This document shows positions 1-7,615 of a stretch of DNA of 64,000 bases, in pieces (position 1 is the first letter of the stretch; the number at the start of each line of letters is the position of its first letter). Source of the DNA: Alkalihalobacillus trypoxylicola (GTDB lineage Bacteria > Bacillota > Bacilli > Bacillales > Bacillaceae_D); the NCBI RefSeq assembly GCF_001590785.1, contig NZ_LTAO01000012.1, positions 558,901-622,900 of the forward strand, given 5' to 3'. A program made the translations under genes and the position numbers. The notes under the pieces were generated by a model. The model was not told the DNA's origin. It searched no databases and was given only the letters and a program-made list of their open reading frames with translations.

Positions 1-2
1 CA

Positions 3-113
3 CTAATTGGTGCTAGAAATGAAGAAGAACTCGATTCATGCTTTGAAGGCTCAAATATCATCTTAACAGATCAAGAAATAGCTTGGTTAAAAGGAGAGGA
101 AGTTATAGCTTAA
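3..113 (+). CDS. Aldo/keto reductase, C-terminal end only (partial)
   Basis: An open frame enters from the left edge and ends at TAA 111-113. Its 36 residues include IGARNEEEL and end with TDQEIAWLKGE. This is the usual close of an NADPH-dependent aldo/keto reductase: the I-G-A-R-N/S stretch contacts the cofactor phosphate, and the last helix carries an acidic L-x-E-E-x-x-x-L pattern. Only the tail is visible, so substrate and subfamily cannot be given. A terminator follows, so it probably ends its own transcription unit. Confidence 0.6.
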   Translation, partial: LIGARNEEELDSCFEGSNIILTDQEIAWLKGEEVIA

Positions 114-146
114 ACGAAAAATTAAAAACGAACCCCTTTTTATTGA

Positions 147-189
147 ATCAAGGAGAATGAATTCTTTCATCACACTTCTTGATTTTTTT
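147..189 (+). terminator. Rho-independent terminator after the aldo/keto reductase
   Basis: ATCAAGGAG (147-155) pairs with CTTCTTGAT (175-183) with one imperfect pair, and a run of T follows at 184-189. The loop is long (about 19 nt), so the terminator is moderate. Confidence 0.5.
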
Positions 190-310
190 CTTTTTAATTT
201 AAAATGGTAGTTATTGGGTAAAGGAGGAGAAGTATTAGTGGGAAAAATTAACGGCTTTTGCATAATAAGGTCGCTGCCAGTTTGAATTTGAAATTTTAAA
301 TGAAAAATGA

Positions 311-338
311 TTGACTTCGACATGTTTTTGCATATAAT
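311..338 (+). promoter_or_regulatory. Sigma-A-type promoter of the acyl-CoA dehydrogenase/met operon
   Basis: TTGACT (311-316), a 16-nt spacer and a perfect TATAAT (333-338) precede the flavoprotein gene by about 60-95 bases. No SAM (S-box) riboswitch fold was recognised between promoter and gene, so methionine control, if any, would act through a protein. Confidence 0.65.
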
Positions 339-433
339 AATCTATATCGTATAAATCATACCTTTTTAATAGGTTTTATGAATTAAAGGAGTGGATTCCT
401 ATTTTATTAAAGTTAGATAACCATAAAGAGAGA

Positions 434-1546
434 TTGCAATTTTTAGAGCAAAAAAGTGCTGTTTTTAAGGAACGAGCAGCTTTACATGATTTAGAGAATA
501 CATTTCCATTTGAGAATTTTGAAGATTTAAAAGAAATAGGCTATCCTGCTTTAACAGTTCCAAAAAGATATGGTGGCCTGGAAATATCATTATTAGAAAT
601 GGTTCAATACCAAGAGGTATTAGGGAAAGCGGATGGTTCAACGTCTTTATCAATTGGCTGGCATATGGGGATTATCAAGCATTTGAATGACGAAAAGTCA
701 TGGGATGAATCGATGTATGAAAAAGTCGCAAAAAATATCGTAAAAACAGGTGCTTTATTAAATACAGCAGCTTCTGAGCCTGCAACGGGTAGTCCGACAC
801 GCGGAGGCAGACCAGAAACAACAGCTATTTTACAAGATGATTATTATATCATTAATGGACATAAAACATTTACGACTTTAGCTCCTGTCCTTCATTATTT
901 TGTAGTAACAACGTATTTGCCTGAAGAAGAAAAGCTAGTTAATTTATTAGTACCTCGTGGGACGGAAGGTCTTAAAGTAGAGGAAACCTGGAATACGGTT
1001 GGGATGAGAGGAACAGGCAGTCATGATTTACTGCTCGAAAACGTCAAGGTTCCTAAAGAAAATCTAGTTGAATCTCTTAATAAGGGTAGAAAAGCTGCTG
1101 GATGGCTCCTTCATATTCCTGCCTGTTATTTAGGGATTGCACAAGCTGCACAGGAGGATGCGATCCAATTTGCTAAAAGCTATTCTCCAAATAGCATCGA
1201 AGGAACGATTGCTGACTTACCTAATGTGAAGCAAAAAATTGGCGAAATGGAATTACTTATACAGGAAAGTAAGCACTTCTTATATTCGGTAGCTCGTAAA
1301 TGGGATGAATCGTCCTATGAGGAACGTCAAAAAATGACCCCTGAGCTGGGCGCTGTTAAGCATGCGGTTGTTAATCATGCACAACAAATTGTCGATTTAG
1401 CAATGAGAGTAGTCGGTGCACAAAGCTTAGCATTAAAAAACCCATTGCAAAGATATTATCGAGATGTAAGGGCTGGACTTCATAACCCTCCGATGGATGA
1501 TATGACGATTATGCTTTTAGCTTCTGAGGCATTAAAACGCTCATAG
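434..1546 (+). CDS. Acyl-CoA dehydrogenase family flavoprotein (YdbM/SfnB-like)
   Basis: This 370-residue protein has the full acyl-CoA dehydrogenase fold: an N-terminal helical domain (GYPALTVPKRYGG), a middle beta domain with the FAD-contacting TAASEPATGS stretch, and a C-terminal helical domain (VVNHAQQIVDLAMRVVGAQS). Many members oxidise acyl-CoA, but a branch acts in sulfur-source use. The co-directional metNIQ genes 20 bases downstream favour that branch, and B. subtilis ydbM, as I recall, is a sulfur-limitation gene. The start is uncertain: TTG 434 has a poor ribosome binding site, while AAAGGAG at 385-391 stands nine bases before an in-frame ATT at 401, which would add 11 residues (ILLKLDNHKER). 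Family assignment is firm; substrate is unknown. Confidence 0.8.
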   Translation: MQFLEQKSAVFKERAALHDLENTFPFENFEDLKEIGYPALTVPKRYGGLEISLLEMVQYQEVLGKADGSTSLSIGWHMGIIKHLNDEKSWDESMYEKVAKNIVKTGALLNTAASEPATGSPTRGGRPETTAILQDDYYIINGHKTFTTLAPVLHYFVVTTYLPEEEKLVNLLVPRGTEGLKVEETWNTVGMRGTGSHDLLLENVKVPKENLVESLNKGRKAAGWLLHIPACYLGIAQAAQEDAIQFAKSYSPNSIEGTIADLPNVKQKIGEMELLIQESKHFLYSVARKWDESSYEERQKMTPELGAVKHAVVNHAQQIVDLAMRVVGAQSLALKNPLQRYYRDVRAGLHNPPMDDMTIMLLASEALKRS

Positions 1547-1565
1547 AGATAAGGAGGGAACAAGA

Positions 1566-2597
1566 GTGATAGAGTTAAAAAGAATTTCGAAAACCTTTGA
1601 AAGAAAAGGAATTAAAAACGAAGCATTAAAGAACATTGATTTAACGATTAATAAAGGAGATATATTCGGAGTTATTGGCTATAGTGGTGCAGGAAAAAGT
1701 ACGTTAGTAAGGCTTGTCAATTTCTTAGAAAGACCAACAGAAGGGGAAGTGTGGATTGAAGGCCAGCCTCTTCACAAATATTCTCCTTCGAAGCTTAGAG
1801 AAGTAAAAAAAACGATCGGAATGGTTTTTCAGCATTTTAATTTACTTGAAACGAAGACCGTTTTTCAAAATGTAGCGATACCACTCATTTTATCGAAGGA
1901 AAATAAAGATATCATTAAAAAAAGAGTAACAGAGCTACTCGAATTTGTTGGCTTAAGTGATAAAATGACGAGCTACCCTAGTGAGCTTTCTGGAGGACAA
2001 AAACAAAGAGTTGGAATAGCTAGAGCTCTTGCTTCAAATCCTAAAATTCTTCTTTGTGATGAAGCGACTTCAGCTCTTGATCCTCAGACCACACAATCAA
2101 TTTTACAGCTATTGAAAAAGATTAATCGTGAATATCATATTACCATTATGATCATCACCCATGAAATGTCAGTTATTAAAGAGGTCTGTAATCGAGTAGC
2201 CGTGATGGAGCAAGGAAGTATTGTTGAGCAAGGATCTGTATTAGAGGTATTTGGACATCCTAAGCATGAAACAAGTAGAAAATTTGTGAAGACTGTCATT
2301 CATAATACATTGACGGATTCGATGAAAAAAACACTACTGGAAGAAAAACAAAATCATCATGACTCTAAACTATTTAAAATAGAATTAGTTGGGGATTTAG
2401 CATCCAAACCGATCATCAATGAGTTAATACAAAATTATCAAGTGAACGTCAACATCCTTTTTGCCAACACGGTCGATATACAAGAGACGGCTTTAGTCAT
2501 TTTATATATCCGACTAAACGGAGGGGTTAAAAAGGTTGGAGAAGCAGTCCGCTACTTAGAGGGCTTAGGAATTCGCGTAGAGGAGGCGAGCGTATAA
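1566..2597 (+). CDS. metN: Methionine ABC transporter, ATP-binding protein
   Basis: This is the ATPase of a methionine-type importer, 343 residues. Walker A is GYSGAGKST (38-46), the signature is LSGGQKQR, and Walker B is ILLCDEATSALD. The last 80 or so residues form the NIL (ACT-like) domain that, in MetN, binds methionine inside the cell and shuts the transporter. The GTG start at 1566 follows AAGGAGGG. The stop overlaps the metI start (TAATG). The full MetNIQ set in order supports the assignment. The exact ligand (methionine, its sulfoxide or another sulfur compound) cannot be read from sequence; the flavoprotein upstream leaves room for a less usual sulfur source. Confidence 0.9.
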   Translation: MIELKRISKTFERKGIKNEALKNIDLTINKGDIFGVIGYSGAGKSTLVRLVNFLERPTEGEVWIEGQPLHKYSPSKLREVKKTIGMVFQHFNLLETKTVFQNVAIPLILSKENKDIIKKRVTELLEFVGLSDKMTSYPSELSGGQKQRVGIARALASNPKILLCDEATSALDPQTTQSILQLLKKINREYHITIMIITHEMSVIKEVCNRVAVMEQGSIVEQGSVLEVFGHPKHETSRKFVKTVIHNTLTDSMKKTLLEEKQNHHDSKLFKIELVGDLASKPIINELIQNYQVNVNILFANTVDIQETALVILYIRLNGGVKKVGEAVRYLEGLGIRVEEASV

Positions 2598-3256
2598 TGT
2601 TCTCTACTTCAGTAACAATGGACCAATTTATGACCGCATTTAATCAAACAGTATATATGGTAAGTGTTTCATTATTATTTGGGGCTTTAATTGGAGTTCC
2701 TCTCGGAATATTATTGGTCATAACAAGACCTGGCGGCGTTTTAGAAAATAAGTGGATATATGGGCTGTTAAACCCTTTAATTAATATCGTTCGTTCATTG
2801 CCATTTATTATTTTAATGGTCGCGATTATTCCATTTACCCGATTAATTGTTCAAACATCGATTGGGACTAGTGCCGCAATCGTACCTTTAATTATTTATA
2901 TTGCTCCTTATATAGGTCGGTTAGTTGAGAATTCATTATTAGAGGTCAATCCTGGAATCATTGAAGCAGCAGAAGCGATGGGGGCAACACCCTTTCAAAT
3001 TATCCGCTACTTCATTTTGCCTGAAGCTTTTGGATCCCTTATTTTATCAATTACGACAGCAACGATTGGATTAATTGGAGCTACTGCCATGGCTGGAACG
3101 ATTGGTGGTGGAGGAGTAGGTGATTTAGCAATTGTTTTCGGGTACCAACGATTTGATACCTTTGTTATGATCGCCACCGTTATTTTATTGGTCGTACTCG
3201 TCCAAGGAGTTCAATCATTAGGAAATATATTAGCAAGAAAAGCTAGAAGAAATTAA
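2597..3256 (+). CDS. metI: Methionine ABC transporter, permease
   Basis: A 219-residue inner-membrane permease with about five hydrophobic spans and the cytoplasmic coupling loop EAAEAMGATPFQIIRYFILP, which docks on MetN. Length and the glycine-rich GGGGVGDLA segment near residue 175 are typical of MetI. Translation is coupled to metN by a one-base overlap at 2597. The ligand-binding lipoprotein follows 21 bases later. Confidence 0.9.
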   Translation: MFSTSVTMDQFMTAFNQTVYMVSVSLLFGALIGVPLGILLVITRPGGVLENKWIYGLLNPLINIVRSLPFIILMVAIIPFTRLIVQTSIGTSAAIVPLIIYIAPYIGRLVENSLLEVNPGIIEAAEAMGATPFQIIRYFILPEAFGSLILSITTATIGLIGATAMAGTIGGGGVGDLAIVFGYQRFDTFVMIATVILLVVLVQGVQSLGNILARKARRN

Positions 3257-3277
3257 TCATAGAAAGAGTGAACAGAT

Positions 3278-4102
3278 ATGAATAGAAAATTAATCATCTT
3301 TTTAATCGTCAGTTTTTCCTTCCTATTATCCGCATGTGGTTCAGCAAGTAATGGAGATGGTGAGGAAAAAACAAGCATTAGTGTTGGTTTTGGAGTAGGA
3401 ACTTATGAAGAGCAGTTCCGCTTTGGTATTCTTCCTATTTTAGAGGAAAAAGGCTATGAAGTAGAAATGAATGTCTTTTCTCAAAATATGCAAGTAAATC
3501 CTGGTATGAAAGAAGGCTCTATTGATGCAAGTGTCTTCCAAAGCACCGCTTATATGGAAGGGATGAACGAAGAGCTTAATATAGAAATGACCCCTATTGC
3601 CTATGTTCCTAGTGCTCCACAAGGGCTATATTCTGAGCGCCATGATTCTTTAGATGCCGTCCAAGATGGATCAACTGTAGCAGTACCTAACGATCCAGTT
3701 AACCAGGAGCGTGCTGTGAGAATCCTAGAAGATTTAGGCTGGGTCACTGTAGCAGAGGATGCTGGAACCGTTGATTTTAATTTAAACAGTGTTGAAGTCG
3801 CTGATTATGATATTGAAATTGTCGTAATGGATCCTGCTCAAATTTTAGTATCATTACAAGATGTCGACTTTGGTGTGGTAAATGGAAATTATATTGCGAA
3901 CGCTGACCGTAAGATAACGGAAGCTTTACAAATTGAAAACACACCAGTAGAGCATCGCATTATTGTTTCTATTTTAGAAGGAAATGAAGATACTCAATGG
4001 GCACAAGATTTAAAAGCAGCTTATGAATCGGCTGAATTCCAAGAGTATATTGAATCTCAGGAAAAATATGATGGCTTTATCATGCCTGAAGCTTGGCAAT
4101 AA
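3278..4102 (+). CDS. metQ: Methionine-binding lipoprotein of the ABC importer
   Basis: A 274-residue NlpA/MetQ-family lipoprotein. The signal peptide ends in the lipobox LLSAC (Cys about residue 20), so it should be lipid-anchored on the outer face of the membrane. The VGFGVGTYEEQFRFGILP opening, the central KEGSIDASVFQ stretch and the C-terminal YDGFIMPEAW fit the family. It closes the flavoprotein-metN-metI-metQ unit. No clear T-rich terminator follows at once; instead a repeat element with a strong hairpin starts about 15 bases after the stop. Confidence 0.9.
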   Translation: MNRKLIIFLIVSFSFLLSACGSASNGDGEEKTSISVGFGVGTYEEQFRFGILPILEEKGYEVEMNVFSQNMQVNPGMKEGSIDASVFQSTAYMEGMNEELNIEMTPIAYVPSAPQGLYSERHDSLDAVQDGSTVAVPNDPVNQERAVRILEDLGWVTVAEDAGTVDFNLNSVEVADYDIEIVVMDPAQILVSLQDVDFGVVNGNYIANADRKITEALQIENTPVEHRIIVSILEGNEDTQWAQDLKAAYESAEFQEYIESQEKYDGFIMPEAWQ

Positions 4103-4117
4103 TGAAATTAGATAAAG

Positions 4118-4358
4118 ATTGGGATAAAATCAGCAATAAAGGCTAGGATAAAAAATGTTTTAAATGAGCTCATAGCAAAACTTGAAATAGTGTAATGGAT
4201 GGATATACGTACAGGACCTTCCTTCTTAATTAAGAAGGAAGGTCCTGTTAAATTGGAAGTGGTCATTGGCAGCTCCCAACTAAACGAGGAGTGCCTTATG
4301 GAAGCGAACATTCGGACCACTACTATGTGTAGAGCTCTTCATTCCATGCTTATGTCCA
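4118..4358. repeat. Structured intergenic repeat, family A, copy 1
   Basis: This matches 20747-21052 in several blocks in the same order: an opening TGGGAYAAAA, then ATGAGCTCAT, then a hairpin around AGGACCTTCCTTCTT, then GGAAGCGAA, and a closing GGAGCTCTTCATTC-like block. Here the hairpin (4211-4248) is a perfect 38-base palindrome with 19-base arms and no loop. The outer ends are roughly inverted (TGGGATAAAAT at left, ATGTCCACT at right). It is probably a mobile or once-mobile intergenic element that may also terminate metQ transcription in both directions. Confidence 0.65.
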
Positions 4359-4571
4359 CTGTCTTTGTATGATAAAAAAACGAGTGGGCAGGCTATCTGA
4401 TGTGATAACTTTTGTGTTTATTTATGAAGGAGGCAGAAGTCCAAATCCATAATAGAAACATTCATCTCGGTTAATCCCCTAGAATTTATCCTTTTAAAGG
4501 GGCAATATCCTCCAATAGAAATGTTCTTGAATGGAATAAAAGGAACGGAATAGTATTGGATGTTAACTTGA

Positions 4572-4733
4572 TCAAATTTTTTCTTTTACCTTTGTATTTT
4601 CCGCCTCTAAATCCGTTACACGTTGTTCTAACGCTCTCCTTTTTGCCTTTGACTTTTTAACTAAAAAGAAGATGATACCTCCGATCAATAAAACCCAAAA
4701 TAAAACTGGGAGAAGTGTTAAAAAGACATCCAT
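4572..4733 (-). CDS. Small membrane protein with a coiled-coil tail (53 aa)
   Basis: Read on the minus strand, an ideal AAGGAGGTGA precedes the ATG at 4733, and the frame runs 53 residues to TGA at 4572. Residues 4-25 are strongly hydrophobic (LTLLPVLFWVLLIGGIIFFL). A basic stop-transfer stretch KKSKAKRR follows, then a short heptad-like helix (LEQRVTDLEAENTKVKEK). The ribosome binding site and this clear architecture support a real gene. It resembles the small DUF4083-like proteins of bacilli, but that is only a resemblance; no function is claimed. Confidence 0.65.
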   Translation of the reverse strand: MDVFLTLLPVLFWVLLIGGIIFFLVKKSKAKRRALEQRVTDLEAENTKVKEKI

Positions 4734-4740
4734 GACTTCA

Positions 4741-5064
4741 CCTCCTTGATTTACTATTTTTTGTTAATCATTTACATAACATGTATATGTTACTTTAAGT
4801 TTCAAAAATAGTCTAATGATTACTGTAGAGTAAGAGATGTCATAAGGGACTAAGGATAAATAGCTTATTTTAGCATCTATAAAAAAGTTGTTTCATATGA
4901 AGAAATTAAAAATGCTTTTATCTGTTTTTGCCTTTCTCTGTTTATCTTTGCATTCTTTACTAGCCATACCTTCTCTTTTTGCTAGTCGTTTGTTATGAGC
5001 AATTTGCAGGCAGTGCTTCCACCAATATGTTACAGTAAGAATAGATTCTATTTAAAATTGTTGA
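4741..5064. other. Gene-free stretch between the small membrane protein and brxC
   Basis: AT-rich spacer. The only notable item is a 33-codon frame (4897-4998) that reads like a signal peptide but has no ribosome binding site. I see no clear promoter, terminator or RNA gene. Confidence 0.4.
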
Positions 5065-5082
5065 ATGATAAAGGAGAATGTG

Positions 5083-5406
5083 ATGATGAAACCATTAACA
5101 TCCATTGAAGATTTGAGAGAATTTGTTGAACAACCAGGACAGCATCTACTTTTTAAACATAGTACAACTTGTCCAATCAGTGCAAAAGCCTTTGAAGAAT
5201 TTAAATCATTCGTCGAAAATACAAATGCTTCAGCAGCTATTGTGAAGGTTATAGAGAATAGAGATGTATCGAATCAAATCGCAGAGGATTTTGATATAAA
5301 GCATGAATCTCCGCAGGTGTTTTTACTTGAAGATAGTCAGGTAACATGGAATACCTCACATTGGAAAATCACAGAAAAGGCATTAAAAGAGGTGACTTCA
5401 TCATGA
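5083..5406 (+). CDS. brxC: Monothiol bacilliredoxin (YtxJ/BrxC)
   Basis: A 107-residue thioredoxin-fold protein with the TCPIS motif around Cys30 that marks the YtxJ/BrxC family. These proteins remove bacillithiol from S-bacillithiolated proteins in Firmicutes, so the host should make bacillithiol. The ATG at 5083 (or 5086) is chosen because AAGGAG (5071-5076) stands at the right distance; an upstream in-frame ATG at 5065 precedes that site. The stop overlaps the next start (ATGA, 5403-5406), so the two redox proteins are translationally coupled. Confidence 0.85.
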   Translation: MMKPLTSIEDLREFVEQPGQHLLFKHSTTCPISAKAFEEFKSFVENTNASAAIVKVIENRDVSNQIAEDFDIKHESPQVFLLEDSQVTWNTSHWKITEKALKEVTSS

Positions 5407-5642
5407 GCGAATCGGTGATTGTCTATTCAACAGATGGTTGTGTAGAGTGTAACTATGTTAAAAATATGCTGAAAGAAGAAGGGGTATCTTTTGAAGTTAG
5501 GGATATTTTTGAGAAGGAAGAATATCAGCAGGAAGTAGAAAAATTTGGCTTTATGGGAGTTCCGGTAACCGTCTATCAAGAAATGGCAATTAAAGGGTTT
5601 ACCCCTGAATTAAAGAATTTAATTGCAAAAGCTAAGAATTAA
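5403..5642 (+). CDS. Dithiol glutaredoxin-like protein
   Basis: A 79-residue glutaredoxin/NrdH-type protein. It has a CVEC active site (Cys13, Cys16), the cis-proline of GVPV near residue 54 and a thioredoxin-fold strand order. Start ATG 5403 has GAGGTGA just upstream, inside the end of brxC. The four-base overlap with brxC suggests that the two act in the same thiol-repair chain, for example one resolving a mixed disulfide made by the other; that link is inferred. It could also serve a specific client such as a reductase. Longer versions starting upstream would use a frame inside brxC and lack a ribosome binding site. Confidence 0.8.
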   Translation: MSESVIVYSTDGCVECNYVKNMLKEEGVSFEVRDIFEKEEYQQEVEKFGFMGVPVTVYQEMAIKGFTPELKNLIAKAKN

Positions 5643-5750
5643 CTAATGAGCATCGAGAGTAAAGTATTCTCGGTGCTTAGAGTAGTTGTAGAGATGCCTC
5701 TTGTTGACTAATATTTAAGAAAAGAAGAAGTAGGATAAAGGATGTTGACT

Positions 5751-6599
5751 ATGGAAAATACAGGACTCGTTTTAGAAGGTGGAGGAAGCAGAGGCATATT
5801 TACGGCAGGAGTACTAGAATATTTAATGAAGCAAAACATCTATGTACCTTATGTTATAGGAGTTTCTGCAGGGGCGTGTAATGGTTCCTCCTACATATCT
5901 AAGCAACTCGATCGGAATCGCGCGGTGAATATGGACTTTTTAGATCATCCAGATTATTTATCATACCGTAATTACTGGAAAAAAAGAGAATTGTTTGGTA
6001 TGGATTTTCTTTTCGACTCATTACCTAATCAGTTAGTTCCGTATGATTTTGATACCTTTGAAAAGGCGGAGGAAGAGTTTGTTGTAGGCACAACCGATTG
6101 TATGACAGGGGAGCCCATTTATTACGAAAAATCAAAATCTGCTAAGGATGTACTTACGATTCTTAGAGCATCAAGCTCATTACCGTTTGTTGCACCGATT
6201 GTACCCTACGATAACCGAATGCTTATGGATGGTGGAATTGCCGACCCTATTCCGATTAAAAAATCAGTAAAAACAGGCCATACTAAAAATGTGGTCGTTT
6301 TGACTCAGCATCGAGAATATGTCAAAAAACCTCAATCTTTTGGATGGCTACTACGAAATAAATATCGCAGCTACCCTGGATTAATTAAGGCATCACAAAT
6401 TAGACATCAGGTATATAATGAAACGTTACAATATATTCGTGAAGAAGAGAAAAAAGGGAACATATTTGTAATCAGTCCGCAAGAAAAATTAGAAGTAGGC
6501 AGAGTCGAAAGAAAAAGGTCTAAATTACTAGCACTTTACCAAAAAGGCCATAACGAAATAGAAAAAATTGCACCAGCTCTAAAAGAGTTTTTAATGTAG
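5751..6599 (+). CDS. Patatin-like phospholipase
   Basis: A patatin-family acyl hydrolase of 282 residues. The oxyanion-hole glycines are GGGSRG (10-15), the nucleophile lies in GVSAGA (Ser39) and the catalytic aspartate in DGG (about 160). There is no signal peptide or membrane span, so it should act on the cytoplasmic side, on phospholipid or another acyl ester. ATG 5751 is preferred, with AAAGG nine bases before it; ATG 5742 adds three residues (MLT). It stands alone, about 100 bases after the glutaredoxin gene. Confidence 0.85.
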   Translation: MENTGLVLEGGGSRGIFTAGVLEYLMKQNIYVPYVIGVSAGACNGSSYISKQLDRNRAVNMDFLDHPDYLSYRNYWKKRELFGMDFLFDSLPNQLVPYDFDTFEKAEEEFVVGTTDCMTGEPIYYEKSKSAKDVLTILRASSSLPFVAPIVPYDNRMLMDGGIADPIPIKKSVKTGHTKNVVVLTQHREYVKKPQSFGWLLRNKYRSYPGLIKASQIRHQVYNETLQYIREEEKKGNIFVISPQEKLEVGRVERKRSKLLALYQKGHNEIEKIAPALKEFLM

Positions 6600-6620
6600 T
6601 TCATGGTGAAGGAGTCTTGG

Positions 6621-6788
6621 TTATTGCTTTTCCTCTTCTGGTGCTGGATGGGATTGTAAAAAACCAATTCCAGATAAAACGGCTACAATAGAGAGGATAC
6701 TAGGTAAAAGCGGTGGCTCCTTCATCATAATAAAGAAAAATACCCCTATCACACCAGCAACAAGTAATAAAATAGAAAATAACTTCAT
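6621..6788 (-). CDS. Small two-span membrane protein (55 aa)
   Basis: On the minus strand, ATG at 6788 follows an AAGGG site and opens a 55-residue frame ending at TAA 6621. Two hydrophobic stretches (residues 4-22, LLLVAGVIGVFFFIM; and 29-46, LPSILSIVAVLSGIGFL) are split by KEPP and followed by a short charged tail, PAPEEEKQ. It lies between the patatin gene (convergent) and the 137-aa gene (same strand, 25 bases upstream), so it is probably co-transcribed with the latter. Function unknown. Confidence 0.6.
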   Translation of the reverse strand: MKLFSILLLVAGVIGVFFFIMMKEPPLLPSILSIVAVLSGIGFLQSHPAPEEEKQ

Positions 6789-6813
6789 GATTCAACCCTT
6801 CTTTCTTCTAAAT

Positions 6814-7227
6814 CTATAATTTAGCAAGTCCATATAAAAATGGTAGCTTGGTTTGAGTGTTCAGAAATTCATCACATTGTTGCTCATTACACAATATTTC
6901 CGGCTCGTAAAAATAAACATGCCATTTTTTCTTTTTTAATTGCTTAACTATTTTTTTCTGAGCTTCTTTGCTAACAGCTTCGATAAAAGCTAACCGATAT
7001 GGCACTAATGCAATATTTATGGATATATTAGCTACGGTTATTTTAGGTGTAGGATAGTACAATTCAGAAAATAACTTTTTGTATAAGATCCTCTCTGCTT
7101 CAGTTTGACACTCGCTGTACTGGTCTTTTACTAGAATGAGAGAAGCTCGATGCTGACTTTTTACTATTATAAAAGGAGGCTTTTTTGTAAAAATAATCCT
7201 CTTGAATATTTTTCTACGTAAACTCAC
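6814..7227 (-). CDS. Unknown protein, possibly a degenerate PD-(D/E)xK nuclease-like fold
   Basis: A 137-residue, very basic protein starting at GTG 7227 behind AAGGGGTGA. It has no signal peptide or membrane span. The layout ECQTEAERILYKKLF, then ISINIALVPYRLAFIEA, then KKKKWHVYFYEPE resembles the alpha-beta-beta core of DUF559/DUF2726-type endonucleases (E near the first helix, D-x-n-(D/E)xK, then a W-x-V strand). Here the catalytic D and K positions read N and A/E, so an active nuclease is doubtful. This is a weak structural resemblance, not a recognised family. It probably shares a transcript with the 55-aa gene downstream. Confidence 0.55.
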   Translation of the reverse strand: MSLRRKIFKRIIFTKKPPFIIVKSQHRASLILVKDQYSECQTEAERILYKKLFSELYYPTPKITVANISINIALVPYRLAFIEAVSKEAQKKIVKQLKKKKWHVYFYEPEILCNEQQCDEFLNTQTKLPFLYGLAKL

Positions 7228-7380
7228 TGTTCATCACCCCTTTTTAGTTTGTCCATATCCAGCAAAAAATAGACAATGAAATCCATAAATGTCCAAAATA
7301 AAAATCATCTCTTGATTTGTGTATCATGTAAACGGATTCAATAAGATTCAACTATTAGAATTAATCTAAATTATCTAATT

Positions 7381-7439
7381 ATTTTTCGAAAAATGGTTGA
7401 CCAGAAACAAGAATCAGCGTATTATTAACAACAATAATA
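7381..7439 (+). promoter_or_regulatory. ilvD promoter with two palindromic operator candidates
   Basis: TTGACC (7397-7402), 17 nt, TATTAT (7420-7425). A perfect 14-base palindrome ATTTTTCGAAAAAT (7381-7394) abuts the -35; it looks like a CodY box (AATTTTCWGAAAATT) one base short. TATTATT-N6-AATAATA (7420-7439) covers the -10. CodY control of ilvD would be expected, but these sites are imperfect. The transcript would have a leader of about 180 bases in which I saw no riboswitch. Confidence 0.55.
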
Positions 7440-7615
7440 GTTTCATAAGGAAAAACAAATGTCCTTCTGAAATGGATTATGTTGCATGTTTGCAACTGAA
7501 AATTCAGAATAGTAAATGTCGGAAAATAACGATAGCGAATTTTTATATCATATTTATTCGCTCTACCAAACATAAGATTTAGACATAAAAAAGCAAGGAA
7601 TTGGGAGAGATTTTT

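Noticed and set aside
87-323. 78-codon minus-strand frame in the first intergenic region
   Set aside because: It crosses a terminator and a promoter of the plus strand, lacks a ribosome binding site and has no protein-like pattern.
4897-4998. 33-codon frame reading like a signal peptide (MKKLKMLLSVFAFL...)
   Set aside because: No ribosome binding site (upstream is ATAAAAAAGTTGTTTC) and it stops right after the hydrophobic part. Possibly a decayed secreted-protein gene or chance; too weak to annotate.
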